Part shown: positions 34,707-42,925 of the stretch, in pieces
Layout of the letters: each line of letters opens with the position of its first letter
How positions within the stretch are numbered: position 1 is the stretch's first letter
Assembly: GCF_014192105.1 (NCBI RefSeq)
Contig: NZ_JACHXK010000012.1
Coordinates: forward strand, 1-64,000
Direction of reading: 5' to 3'
Origin: Paenibacillus phyllosphaerae
GTDB lineage: Bacteria > Bacillota > Bacilli > Paenibacillales > Paenibacillaceae
DNA: 64,000 bases
Translations under genes and position numbers: made by a program
Notes under the pieces: model-generated
The model's database searches: none
Told to the model about the DNA's origin: nothing
What the model saw: only the letters and a program-made list of their open reading frames with translations

Positions 34707-35669
34707 ATGAGGGGCGAAGCGCTGGCAATGGAACAATTTCGTGATGAAGTAGAGCGTATTTTCGCAGAAGCAGCGGAGGAATTAATGGCGCTCCCGGCAG
34801 GGCTCCGTGACCGGGGACAGCATCTGTTAACGCTCAGCCATCCGCTGCGGAGCGACGGAGGAGCGAACCGGATCAGTTACATGCTGCCGTTCTGGATGAG
34901 GGAAATGACGAATAGCCCGATCGGGATGTGCCGCGATCTGGCGGTCGGTAATATTTACGCGATGCTCCGTTATTTTCTGCTGGATGACGTGATGGACGGC
35001 AAGGAGCGAAGTCCAGCGGGGATTCGCGCTTCGTTGGCGCTGGGCCAGCTGCTCGAAGAGCTGTTTAGACAACGATACCAGCGCCATTTGCCGCAGAATA
35101 TGATGGTGTGGGACTGTTATCGCCGATATGTCGGAGAATGGACAACGGCGGTTTATACGGAGATGGCAGATCCGATCGACCCTAATGATATCGGGCATTT
35201 GGCCTGGAAAGCCGCTCCGGTCAAGATCGGCGCAGTCGGACTGTTGGTTCATGCGGGAATGGAGGAGCGAATCCAAGAGGTAGAGCAAGCGGTCGAATTC
35301 GCGCTCGCGGCGCTCCAACTATCGGATGATTGGGACGATTGGCAGGAGGATCTTCCATGTCCCAACGGGAATGCGTTCTTGTCGGTCGTACGTGCCCGGC
35401 TTCGACTTACGAGCGGTGAAGCGTTGGATGAGCGCACCGTCCGAACGGCGATTTATCACCATGAGGCCGTAGATACGCTTGCGGACATCGCCGAGGGCTA
35501 TGTTGAGCGGCTGAAGCAGATACCTCATCGACCGGATGGGCTTGCCGCTTTTGCGGCGGCGATTGCAGAGGAGATCCGGGCGGCGGCCCGAAAGGTACAA
35601 GTAAACCGAGTAAGCTTAGCTACAGAGGGTGGATTTTCGCGTTTAATGTCGAAATTTGATAATTTATAG
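34707..35669 (+). CDS. ComQ-like class I isoprenoid enzyme (putative peptide prenyltransferase)
   Basis: This 320-aa all-helical protein has the two Asp-rich motifs of class I isoprenoid synthases. The first is FLLDDVMDGKE (DDVMD at 93-97) and the second LSDDWDDWQED (207-215); both chelate Mg2+ and bind prenyl diphosphate. A WKAAPVKIGAVGLL segment (167-180) lies between them. Size and layout resemble ComQ, which attaches a prenyl group to a Trp of the ComX pheromone, more than long-chain polyprenyl synthases. The next gene encodes an NHLP-leader RiPP precursor with Trp near its end, so prenylation of that Trp is my proposal. AGGTG lies 9 bases before ATG 34707. A TATAAT at 34687-34692 lies close to the start. 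Confidence 0.75.
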   Translation: MRGEALAMEQFRDEVERIFAEAAEELMALPAGLRDRGQHLLTLSHPLRSDGGANRISYMLPFWMREMTNSPIGMCRDLAVGNIYAMLRYFLLDDVMDGKERSPAGIRASLALGQLLEELFRQRYQRHLPQNMMVWDCYRRYVGEWTTAVYTEMADPIDPNDIGHLAWKAAPVKIGAVGLLVHAGMEERIQEVEQAVEFALAALQLSDDWDDWQEDLPCPNGNAFLSVVRARLRLTSGEALDERTVRTAIYHHEAVDTLADIAEGYVERLKQIPHRPDGLAAFAAAIAEEIRAAARKVQVNRVSLATEGGFSRLMSKFDNL

Positions 35670-35739
35670 GACAAAATGACTATGAAATTGCTACAATGGG
35701 TGGAGATACTCCACTTTATTCCTGAAAGGTTGTTGTCTT

Positions 35740-35988
35740 ATGTCCTTCGAGTCCTTAAAAGTACAGATTATTGAGAAAGCATGGAAAGATCCGGAGTTTA
35801 AAGCGAAGCTGATCGCCGATCCGAGAAGCGCGCTGCAAGAATCATTCGGCATCACGCTTCCGGAAGGAATCGATCTTCAAGTCGTGGCGGAAACGCCTAC
35901 AAGCTATGTGTTTGTTATCCCGCCTAATCCGGAAGAACTCGAGGGTTTGGATGGCGAGTCGGGCAACCTCAAATACAATTGGACCTAA
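35740..35988 (+). CDS. NHLP-leader RiPP precursor with C-terminal Trp
   Basis: This 82-aa precursor has a leader resembling the alpha subunit of nitrile hydratase. KVQIIEKAWKDPEFKAKLIA, ALQESFGITLPEGI, VVAETPTSYVFVIPPNP and EELEGLDG follow the NHLP family order. NHLP peptides normally end in a Gly-Gly site followed by a core. Here a short tail GESGNLKYNWT follows, with Trp81 as the penultimate residue and no Cys at all, which rules out lanthionine chemistry. It lies 70 bases after the ComQ-like gene. A 6-bp hairpin (35701-35715) and AAAGG precede the ATG. Its stop codon overlaps that of the convergent kinase gene. No protease or exporter is adjacent. Confidence 0.8.
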   Translation: MSFESLKVQIIEKAWKDPEFKAKLIADPRSALQESFGITLPEGIDLQVVAETPTSYVFVIPPNPEELEGLDGESGNLKYNWT

Positions 35989-37874
35989 TCTTGATTTGCC
36001 AGAGGGAACCGGATCGTCGCTTCGGTTCCTTTTCCTTTTTCACTGTGGAACACAAGCGTTCCGTTCATCGCTTCAATGATTCGGAAAGTGACCATCAGGC
36101 CGAGACCGGTACCTTTGGTCTTGGTCGAGAAATAGGGATTGCCCAGCTTGGCGAGCTGATCTTCGTCCATGCCTAGCCCGTTGTCCGATATGCGGATCAC
36201 CACCGCGGAGTTTTCCTCGTAAGCGACCACATCGATTGTCCCATCTTCCTGCAAAGATTCAACGCTGTTCTTCAACATATTCATGAAGGCTTGCTTGAAT
36301 TTGGCCGAACTTCCGATGATCTTCAGATGCTCGGACGCTTCCACATTCAGAATTCCGCCGTGCAGCATGACCATAGGCCGAATAATCGTTTCCATGGTGC
36401 TCAATTCCTGTTTGACATCCATCAAGACCATCGTTTCCTGCTCGGGCTTGGCGAATGTCAAATAATCGGTAATAATGCCGGCCGCCCGGTCCAGTTCGTT
36501 AATCGCCATACCGTAATAGTTTTTGTTCGCTTCGGTCGCATTGCGGGACAGCAGCTGCAAGAATCCCCTGGTCACCTGAAGCGGATTGCGGATTTCATGC
36601 GCAATGGAGGCGGCCAGCTCGCTGATGATCTGCATTCTCTCGGATTGTTGCAGTTGATAATTGTACATCTCCAGTTCCTTGGAGTAAGACAGCAATTTCG
36701 AATAGTCGCCGGCGATTCTCCGATTCAGGGCCATGACCAGACAGGCGATCAGAAACACGAGCCCTAGTTTCCACAAGACGAATTCATACACGCCATGACG
36801 GAAGAACAGGATGGAGAGATCCGCAATGCCGGAGAGAGCGAGTCCAACGAATCCAATCGAGATAAACATGGAGCTGCGTTCTTTGCGGAAGGCACTCCGA
36901 ATGGCAAGAATGATGATAAGGACCAGCAGACCCAGAATAACAGGCGCCAGAATCCAGAACGTAAAGAGTTTATACAACCAATAAAAAGAACCGCCGACAA
37001 TTTTATAAGCAACCATAACGAAGAGGCTCACGCCAAAATAGCCGATGACCCACTTCTCGAACTTCATCAGCCAACTATAGGCTTCCTCGAAGAAACGGAT
37101 GACGAAGCAGAACAAAGCCGGAAACAGGATCAGCATGAACACGTCGAACAAGAAGAACAACGCAGGTCCATAGTCGGGATAATAATAATAGGGTAATGAC
37201 GAGTTCGTGACGATCAGTATGCCGGTCGATAAGATAAACAGACTAAGCGTAATGGACGTTCGGGTCAGATTCCGCACGAAAAAACCGGTCGATACGAGCA
37301 TGATGAAACCGAGGAACGCAATTGCGGCGCCGAGCAGAACATTCGGCAGCATCTTATGAACGTTCGAGGAGGACAAAGCGGTGAATTCGCCGATCCGAAC
37401 GTCGCTGCCGATACCGGCGCCTTCCTTGGAGACAATGCGGATGTATAGATCAGAAGCCTCCGGCTTGGCATTCAGCGGAATCAACAAGATGTTCGGCTCG
37501 AAATCGTAGTCCCGCGATGACTTGTAAACGGGTTGATCGTCTTCGTATACGGTGATGTCAAGGCCGTATAACCGGTTGATATATATTCCTGGGTGCTTGA
37601 AGCCGGATGTAGGCGGAATCGAGATGCGCACCCAAGCGCCAGCGGTTCCGCTTGGCAATGTAGTAAGCGGATCATCGATGGCCGAGAATTGCCAGGATAG
37701 ATGAGAGGGTGGAATAGAGCCAACCGGTTCGGTCTTCTGAATCCAGGCGATGCTCCAATCGGGAATGGTAATTTCGTTCACAGCGTCTTGAGATCTCGTA
37801 GAGAGGAATGACATGAAAATAATCGAGATGCTCAATAGCAGAAAAACAATGATCGGTTGACGGAATGTATGCAA
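35985..37874 (-). CDS. 7TM sensor histidine kinase (sporulation-kinase-like)
   Basis: This 629-aa kinase has a signal-anchor helix (about 8-25). An extracytoplasmic beta domain of the 7TMR-DISM type follows (about 40-180), then seven membrane segments (about 185-400). Next come a HisKA domain with the phospho-His in SIAHEIRNPLQVTRGFLQLL and an HATPase domain with NMLKNS, DNGLGMDE and GTGLGL. The HisKA segment resembles KinA/KinB-type sporulation kinases. No response regulator is adjacent. TTG 37874 is chosen because AAGGAGG lies just before it; the longer TTG start would include that site. It overlaps the precursor-peptide gene tail to tail by 3 bases. Confidence 0.85.
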   Translation of the reverse strand: MHTFRQPIIVFLLLSISIIFMSFLSTRSQDAVNEITIPDWSIAWIQKTEPVGSIPPSHLSWQFSAIDDPLTTLPSGTAGAWVRISIPPTSGFKHPGIYINRLYGLDITVYEDDQPVYKSSRDYDFEPNILLIPLNAKPEASDLYIRIVSKEGAGIGSDVRIGEFTALSSSNVHKMLPNVLLGAAIAFLGFIMLVSTGFFVRNLTRTSITLSLFILSTGILIVTNSSLPYYYYPDYGPALFFLFDVFMLILFPALFCFVIRFFEEAYSWLMKFEKWVIGYFGVSLFVMVAYKIVGGSFYWLYKLFTFWILAPVILGLLVLIIILAIRSAFRKERSSMFISIGFVGLALSGIADLSILFFRHGVYEFVLWKLGLVFLIACLVMALNRRIAGDYSKLLSYSKELEMYNYQLQQSERMQIISELAASIAHEIRNPLQVTRGFLQLLSRNATEANKNYYGMAINELDRAAGIITDYLTFAKPEQETMVLMDVKQELSTMETIIRPMVMLHGGILNVEASEHLKIIGSSAKFKQAFMNMLKNSVESLQEDGTIDVVAYEENSAVVIRISDNGLGMDEDQLAKLGNPYFSTKTKGTGLGLMVTFRIIEAMNGTLVFHSEKGKGTEATIRFPLANQD

Positions 37875-38031
37875 GTGAGACCTCCTTGATTGCAAGAGTT
37901 ATAAACTACCAATTCGACATGATTCGATTCAATCCTGTATAAATTGATAAATTGTTTGGTGGGAAACACGATTCTTTCATGGGTTTAAGGGGCTATGGAC
38001 CTAATGAGATAGATGTGTTATTCCGCGAAAA

Positions 38032-38069
38032 ACGAAAAGCGATTGCCCGCGCGGGCAATCGCTTTTCGT
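38032..38069. terminator. 38-bp perfect palindrome, probable terminator
   Basis: The 19-base arms 38032-38050 and 38051-38069 are exact reverse complements with no spacer. On the minus strand a T-run follows, so it should end the Lrp gene at 38087. Confidence 0.8.
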
Positions 38070-38086
38070 CTATCGTCTGCAGCCGT

Positions 38087-38545
38087 TCAGCCGGCGGAAT
38101 CCGTCTCTTGGTTCGGAAGGATCGGGCGGTAGCCGACCGGGGAAGTGAGCACGATCGAAGTATTGACATGATTGCTGTAATTCATCAGCCGGTCGACGAG
38201 ATCGCGCAAGCCATCCATGCCGGATACGGCGGCCTTGATTATATAGCCGATATGTCCGGTTACCCGGTGGCATTCGAGGACGTCCTTTTCTAGCGTGATC
38301 ATCTTTTCCCACTGGCTGGCGGGTACCTTCAGATCGGTGATTTGAATGATAAGGAGCGTGTTGCGGCCGATGGCAGCAGGCGAGACGCGCGCGCTGAAGC
38401 CTTCGATGATTCCTTTTTCCTGCAGACGATGCAGCCGCTCGGTTATGCTCGGCCTGCTGAGCGACAATCTCTTCGACAAATCGCTGACGGTAATGCGGGC
38501 ATCTTCTTGCAGGATCTGCAGCAGGGAGATATCGATCTGATCCAT
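38087..38545 (-). CDS. Lrp/AsnC-family regulator
   Basis: This 152-aa regulator has an N-terminal HTH (ISLLQILQEDARITVSDLSK, then LSRPSITERLHRL) and a RAM ligand-binding domain (about 65-145) with the HRVTGHIGYIIKA core. ATG 38545 is preferred over the longer frame because AAGGTGAT stands before it and the protein then begins MDQIDISLL, the normal N-terminus. It is divergent from a YitT-type membrane protein gene with a 165-bp spacer. Lrp proteins commonly control a divergent transporter gene, so that is its likely target. Confidence 0.88.
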   Translation of the reverse strand: MDQIDISLLQILQEDARITVSDLSKRLSLSRPSITERLHRLQEKGIIEGFSARVSPAAIGRNTLLIIQITDLKVPASQWEKMITLEKDVLECHRVTGHIGYIIKAAVSGMDGLRDLVDRLMNYSNHVNTSIVLTSPVGYRPILPNQETDSAG

Positions 38546-38710
38546 TTCGTAATCACCTTCATAATGAATATGGAATTGCGAAAATATCTTCAAAATGATA
38601 ACCGTTTAGTCGGATTATCGTGTAGAAAGACATGTGTTTCGGTTATTCCGTATTATATCATGTAAACAACGAAAGAACATGGAAAGCTTGGAAATGGAGG
38701 ATGAATCATC

Positions 38711-39334
38711 ATGATACGCATCTTGAATATTCTGCTGGGCTGCATGCTTGTCAGCTCAGGGCTGATTATGCTCGGGCATGCCGAGGTTGCGACCGGAGGA
38801 ACGGCGGGACTTTCCCTGACGCTCAGCTATCTGGTCGATATCCCGTTTGCATGGCTGTTTTTTCTGATCAATATTCCGTTCTACGTTTTCTCCGTTATGC
38901 GGATGGGATGGAACTTCACGCTGTTCACGCTGCTCTCCGTCAGTCTCGTCACCGCGATGTCGTCGGTTGATCGGCTGTTGCCGGATTTTGCCGTTAATAT
39001 GTACGCAGGCACGCTCATCGGCAGCTTGCTGTGCGGATTAGGATTGTCGACGTTGTTCATGAATAAAGCTTCGCTTGGCGGCTCCAACATTCTGGCTTTG
39101 TTCCTGCAGCAGCGTTACAAGGCCAACCCGGGTACGGTCAATTTTATTATCGATTCCTGCATTGTTGCGCTCGGCTTCTATTCGGCCGGCATCATACAGG
39201 GCATCTTGTCCATCGCATCGGTATTCATCGTCTCCAGCGTAATCAGCTACTTCAAGAAGAGAATATCGGTCGGGAGCCAAAGAACGGTACGAACCGGTCC
39301 GCGAGTTGCCTCTCAAGCAGGCGCCAACGGATGA
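38711..39334 (+). CDS. YitT/YczE family membrane protein
   Basis: This 207-aa protein has five to six membrane segments. The TGGTAGLSLTLSYLVDIPFAW stretch (about 28-48, quoted only in part: TGGTAGLSL) and the NKASLGGSNILALFLQQR loop are typical of the YitT/YczE superfamily. Function is unknown, and transport is presumed. GGAGGATGA lies before the ATG. The divergent Lrp gene suggests control by an amino acid or similar effector. A terminator with a long T-run follows the stop. Confidence 0.8.
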   Translation: MIRILNILLGCMLVSSGLIMLGHAEVATGGTAGLSLTLSYLVDIPFAWLFFLINIPFYVFSVMRMGWNFTLFTLLSVSLVTAMSSVDRLLPDFAVNMYAGTLIGSLLCGLGLSTLFMNKASLGGSNILALFLQQRYKANPGTVNFIIDSCIVALGFYSAGIIQGILSIASVFIVSSVISYFKKRISVGSQRTVRTGPRVASQAGANG

Positions 39335-39356
39335 TGTAGAGAAAGGACACGAACAA

Positions 39357-39397
39357 GTGCTTAATCTTGCCGCTGCAAGGTTGAGCGCTTTTTTGCT
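39357..39397 (+). terminator. Terminator after the YitT-type gene
   Basis: GTGCTTAATCTTGC (39357-39370) pairs with GCAAGGTTGAGCGC (39375-39388) using G-U pairs, followed by TTTTTTG. Confidence 0.75.
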
Positions 39398-39440
39398 ACG
39401 GAACCATACGGAATTTATACCCACCGCAGGCAGTTGCTTC

Positions 39441-39497
39441 TTGCAAGCAGGCAAATCTCCCCCTATACTGAGTTTGTAGACTGTGTAGTCGGTTAAT
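39441..39497 (+). promoter_or_regulatory. tetR promoter with operator
   Basis: TTGCAA (39441-39446), a 17-base spacer and TATACT (39464-39469) form a good promoter. AGACTGTGTAGTCGGTTAAT (39478-39497) begins at the expected start point and contains GACT-N4-AGTC. The same core recurs in front of the MFS gene (40157-40177), which suggests autoregulation by the TetR protein. Confidence 0.7.
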
Positions 39498-39530
39498 GGG
39501 TGGCAACACGGAAGGGAAGGAGAGCGAGCA

Positions 39531-40121
39531 ATGGCTAGACCTGCTGGAGCGGGGGAACAAACGAAGAAGCGTATTGCGTTAAAGGCCAAATCCCTGTTCG
39601 AGCAAAAAGGATATTCGGCTACGACGATGGATGAGATCGTCACGATTGCCGGAACCAGCAAGGGCAGCATCTATTATCACTTCAAGAGCAAGGAGGAGCT
39701 ATTCCTATACATTCTGGAGCTAACGACAGAGGAATGGCTCGACAAGTGGGCCCGTTCTTCCGAACCGCTGCACACGGCGACAGAGAAGTTATATACGCTG
39801 GCTGAGCTATTCGCGACCGATTTCCAGAATCCGCTCATGCGGGCTGCGGAAGAATTCGCCGGCAGTGAATCTGCAGATCCGGACATACACGCCAAATTGC
39901 TCGAGATGACGCGCATGCACTATCCGATTCTTCGGCAATTGCTGGAGGAGGGGATGAGCAGCGGGGAATTCGAGCCTATGGAGACGACTGAACTGATGTA
40001 TATCGTGCTCGGATTGCTGGGCGGCCTGGGCGTTGCGTATTACGACCTTAGCTCAGAACGGATTCTTCCTCTATACCGGAGATCGATCGATATCTTGCTT
40101 CGTGGCATTCGGAAGAAGTAG
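39531..40121 (+). CDS. TetR/AcrR-family regulator
   Basis: This 196-aa repressor has the TetR HTH at residues 12-60 (AKSLFEQKGYSATTMDEIVT, then GTSKGSIYYHFKSKEEL) and a helical ligand-binding C-terminal domain. AAGGAGAGCGAG precedes the ATG. It is 74 bases upstream of an MFS efflux gene on the same strand. Operator-like GACT-N4-AGTC repeats lie in both promoters, so it most likely represses itself and the transporter until a drug-like ligand binds. Confidence 0.9.
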   Translation: MARPAGAGEQTKKRIALKAKSLFEQKGYSATTMDEIVTIAGTSKGSIYYHFKSKEELFLYILELTTEEWLDKWARSSEPLHTATEKLYTLAELFATDFQNPLMRAAEEFAGSESADPDIHAKLLEMTRMHYPILRQLLEEGMSSGEFEPMETTELMYIVLGLLGGLGVAYYDLSSERILPLYRRSIDILLRGIRKK

Positions 40122-40156
40122 ACAGAGAGAGAGATAAATTTTTTTGTTTAATTATT

Positions 40157-40177
40157 AGACTGACTAGTCGGATTAAT
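40157..40177 (+). promoter_or_regulatory. TetR operator before the MFS gene
   Basis: AGACTGACTAGTCGG (40157-40171) shares AGACTG..TAGTCGG and the following TTAAT with the site at 39478-39497. Here it is embedded in a wider inverted repeat (TAATTATTA...TAATAATTA). Confidence 0.65.
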
Positions 40178-40195
40178 AATTAGGGGTGAATAAGC

Positions 40196-41398
40196 GTGAA
40201 TCAATTGTTCCGCAATCGGGTCTTCCTGATCATAGCTTCGGTAGACCTCATCCAACAGATGGGCATCTGGGTCCGTAATATGGCGCTGCTGTTCTATGTA
40301 ATGGAGCAGACCGGCAACGATCCTGTCGCGGTCTCGCTGCTGACCGTATTCGAGTATTTGCCGATCTTCGTCTTCTCGCTGATCGGCGGGACGCTCGCTG
40401 ACCGCTGGAATCCGAAGTGGACGATGATTATAGGGGATGCGCTCAGCGCCGTATCTGTCGCCGTCATTCTAGCGTTGATCGCGACGGGATGGTGGCAGGC
40501 CGTGTTCGCGGCGACGGTCGTATCGGCCGTTATCAGCCAATTCTCGCAGCCTTCGTCTGCCATTATGTTCAAGCGCCATGTCCCGGAAGAGCAGGTGCCG
40601 ACGGCCATCGGAATGACGCAGAGTCTGTCCTCCTTATTCGTCATCGTAGGTCCCATGATCGGTACGGCGATCTATGGCTGGCTCGGCGTCAACACCTCGC
40701 TCGTTATTCTGGTCATCGCCTTCGCCTTCGCCGCGCTTGTTCAACTCGCCCTGCCTGCTTATACGAGAGAGAAGCCGCCCGAAGAGAGCTCCGTATGGAA
40801 TGAGCTAGTGATGGGGCTGCGGTACGTGGGCGGTCAACGCAATCTGCTGCTCATTACCGGGGTGTTCGCGCTGATCGGTCTCGGATCGGGATTGATCCAG
40901 CCGCTGGATGTCTTCTTGATTACCGAACGTCTTGACCTGGATAAAGAGGATCTGCAATGGTTCTACGCGCTCGCGGGACTCGGGATGCTGGTCGGCGGCG
41001 GCCTGGCGACAGTCTTCGGCCAGAAGGCGAATGCTCGAACCGTCGTCGTCGCGGCCGTGATCTTCCTTGCGGTGTCGATCGTCGTGGAAGCCTTGTCCGT
41101 GTGGGTCCCTGTGACGGCTGCGATGCGGTTCCTGGTCGGCGGAGCGGTGGCCTTCATGCAGATTATCCTAAGCTCGGCATTAATCTCAATCGTCGCGGAG
41201 GCTTATATCGGCCGGGTGAATGGAACGATAATGCCTGTTATGATGGCCGGCATCCTAATCGGTTCCGGGCTCTCGGGCATCTTCATGAAGAGCATCGACC
41301 TCGTGCCCACGTATGTGCTATCGGCCGTGATTGTGTTCTTGGCCGCTCCGCTCGCGCTGCGGATGAGATTTGAACGGTTGAGCGAAGCCAAACAATAG
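40196..41398 (+). CDS. MFS transporter (EntS/MefA-like)
   Basis: This 400-aa major facilitator has 12 membrane segments. The loop GGTLADRWNPKWTMIIGD (about residues 62-79) is the motif A region of the EntS/MFS_3 group, which exports macrolides, siderophores or other amphipathic compounds. GTG start with AGGGGTGAA before it. It is paired with the upstream TetR gene and shares its operator motif, which suggests inducible efflux. A terminator follows. Confidence 0.88.
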   Translation: MNQLFRNRVFLIIASVDLIQQMGIWVRNMALLFYVMEQTGNDPVAVSLLTVFEYLPIFVFSLIGGTLADRWNPKWTMIIGDALSAVSVAVILALIATGWWQAVFAATVVSAVISQFSQPSSAIMFKRHVPEEQVPTAIGMTQSLSSLFVIVGPMIGTAIYGWLGVNTSLVILVIAFAFAALVQLALPAYTREKPPEESSVWNELVMGLRYVGGQRNLLLITGVFALIGLGSGLIQPLDVFLITERLDLDKEDLQWFYALAGLGMLVGGGLATVFGQKANARTVVVAAVIFLAVSIVVEALSVWVPVTAAMRFLVGGAVAFMQIILSSALISIVAEAYIGRVNGTIMPVMMAGILIGSGLSGIFMKSIDLVPTYVLSAVIVFLAAPLALRMRFERLSEAKQ

Positions 41399-41407
41399 AA
41401 GCGGGAG

Positions 41408-41446
41408 AAGGGAGTGGCTTGCCGCGGCAGCCGCTCCCTTTATCTT
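41408..41446 (+). terminator. Terminator after the MFS gene
   Basis: AAGGGAGTGGCT (41408-41419) pairs with AGCCGCTCCCTT (41429-41440) with one G-U or mismatch, followed by TATCTT. Confidence 0.75.
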
Positions 41447-41535
41447 CGGGCGTCTGCCCAAGAGAATTTGCATGCGTGCCGAGCGTAAAGTATGGTGGAT
41501 GGAGCGGATAATTCCATGCAGGGGAGTGAAGCAAA

Positions 41536-42300
41536 TTGAACGGACCGCCTTCTTTTTTACGACGCATTCAGCTCATGAGGCAGCAGATTCCCGCATATGA
41601 TCGTTATCCCTTTGATTTGGCAGTCATTCGCAGCCTTCAGACCCTTGAATTCCACCCCAAGGTCACTTATATCGTAGGTGAAAATGGCATGGGCAAATCG
41701 ACGCTGATGGAGTCCATCGCCGTCGCATGGGGATTTAATCCGGAGGGAGGGACGATTAACTTCTCCTTCTCGACCCGGGCGACCCATTCGAACCTGTTTG
41801 ACTATATCCAACTGGTCAAAGGACCGCGGCGGCCGAAGGATGGCTTCTTCTTCCGGGCGGAAAGCTACTATAATCTCGCCACGACGATCGATGAGCTGGA
41901 TAGCCAGCCTTCATCCGGGCGGCCGATCAAAGATTCGTACGGCGGCAAGTCGCTGCATGAGCAGTCGCACGGCGAGTCGTTCTTCGCCGCATTCGTACAT
42001 CGGTTCGGCGGGAATGGATTATACATTCTGGACGAGCCCGAGGCGGCCTTGTCGCCGCTTCGCCAGATGGCGATGCTGTCACGGATCCATGAGCTGGTTG
42101 AGCGCAACTCCCAATTTATTATTGCGACCCATTCCCCGATCCTGATGGCATATCCGGATTCGATAATTTATAATCTGACGCCGGATGGCATCGAAGTCCA
42201 GGCGCTGGAGGAGACCGATCACTTTCTGATTATGAAGGAGTTCCTGAATAACAAGGAGAAGATGCTGAGGGAGTTATTCGATGATACTCGCGGCGAGTGA
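41536..42300 (+). CDS. SMC/RecF-like AAA ATPase
   Basis: This 254-aa ATPase has an ABC/SMC-type nucleotide domain: Walker A GENGMGKST (about residues 48-56), signature-like region HGESFF (about 145-150), Walker B LYILDEPEAALSP (about 160-172) and the switch His in ATHSPIL. Stand-alone proteins of this size are common in Bacillota and are related to the ATPase half of ATP-dependent endonuclease (OLD) and predicted transport proteins. Function is not known. TTG start with GGGGAGTG before it. It is monocistronic between two terminators. Confidence 0.8.
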   Translation: MNGPPSFLRRIQLMRQQIPAYDRYPFDLAVIRSLQTLEFHPKVTYIVGENGMGKSTLMESIAVAWGFNPEGGTINFSFSTRATHSNLFDYIQLVKGPRRPKDGFFFRAESYYNLATTIDELDSQPSSGRPIKDSYGGKSLHEQSHGESFFAAFVHRFGGNGLYILDEPEAALSPLRQMAMLSRIHELVERNSQFIIATHSPILMAYPDSIIYNLTPDGIEVQALEETDHFLIMKEFLNNKEKMLRELFDDTRGE

Positions 42301-42353
42301 AGAGCGGCGGACGCTCAGATCTGCCGGATACTTCCGTCGAACTCCCTGCCTAG

Positions 42354-42380
42354 AAAACCGTGCGCTGCACGGTTTTTTTT
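42354..42380 (+). terminator. Rho-independent terminator
   Basis: AAAACCGTGC and GCACGGTTTT form a 10-bp stem with a 3-base loop and a run of eight T. It ends the AAA ATPase gene. Confidence 0.92.
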
Positions 42381-42535
42381 CGTTAAAATATAAGGATTTT
42401 TAAGCTTCACGCTTATTAACCATCTTCTATTTCTCCGGAATGAAACTTAATACGCCGCCAGAGGACGGCGCAAGCCGTTTCACCTTGTGGATACACACTT
42501 TGTTACAGGTAGAGTATTATAACTGCAGAAGTACC

Positions 42536-42564
42536 TTGACTGTCATAGTAGTGTATCGTATTAT
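42536..42564 (+). promoter_or_regulatory. promoter of the PadR operon
   Basis: TTGACT (42536-42541), 17 bases and TATTAT (42559-42564). ACTGT and ACAGT half-sites flank the promoter, a possible PadR operator covering it. Confidence 0.7.
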
Positions 42565-42584
42565 ACAGTTATGGAGGTGATGAG

Positions 42585-42914
42585 ATGAGCGAGAACAAAA
42601 TCACATCCGACCTGTTACGCGGACACACGGATACGATGATCCTACGGCTATTGTCCGAAGCTGATCGTTACGGTTACGAGATTGTCAAGCTGATCGCCGA
42701 GCGTTCCGGCGGCGAGTATGAACTGAAGGAAGCGACGATGTACTCCAGCTTCCGCCGGCTTGAAGCGGACGGCGACATCGAGTGGTATTGGGGCGATGAA
42801 TCACAGGGCGGACGGCGCAAATATTTTAAGATTACCCCAAAGGGCATGGAGACTTACGACCGCAACAAAAGCAATTGGGAGTATGCCAAACGCGTGTTGG
42901 AAAATTTACTTTAA
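42585..42914 (+). CDS. PadR-family regulator
   Basis: This 109-aa winged-helix repressor of the short PadR subfamily has the ILRLLSEADRYGYEIVKLIAE HTH region and the wing around GGRRKYFKITPKGM. ATGGAGGTGATGAG precedes the start. It heads an operon with a pentapeptide protein and an ABC-2 transporter. Short PadR proteins typically bind lipophilic drugs and repress such exporters, so it should regulate the whole operon. Confidence 0.9.
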   Translation: MSENKITSDLLRGHTDTMILRLLSEADRYGYEIVKLIAERSGGEYELKEATMYSSFRRLEADGDIEWYWGDESQGGRRKYFKITPKGMETYDRNKSNWEYAKRVLENLL

Positions 42915-42925
42915 GGGGAGATTTG

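Noticed and set aside
38597..38650. GATAACCG...CGGATTATC and CGGTTATTCCG in the Lrp/YitT spacer
   Set aside because: It looks like a possible Lrp operator, but one arm has an extra base and the third copy is partial. Too weak to list as a site.
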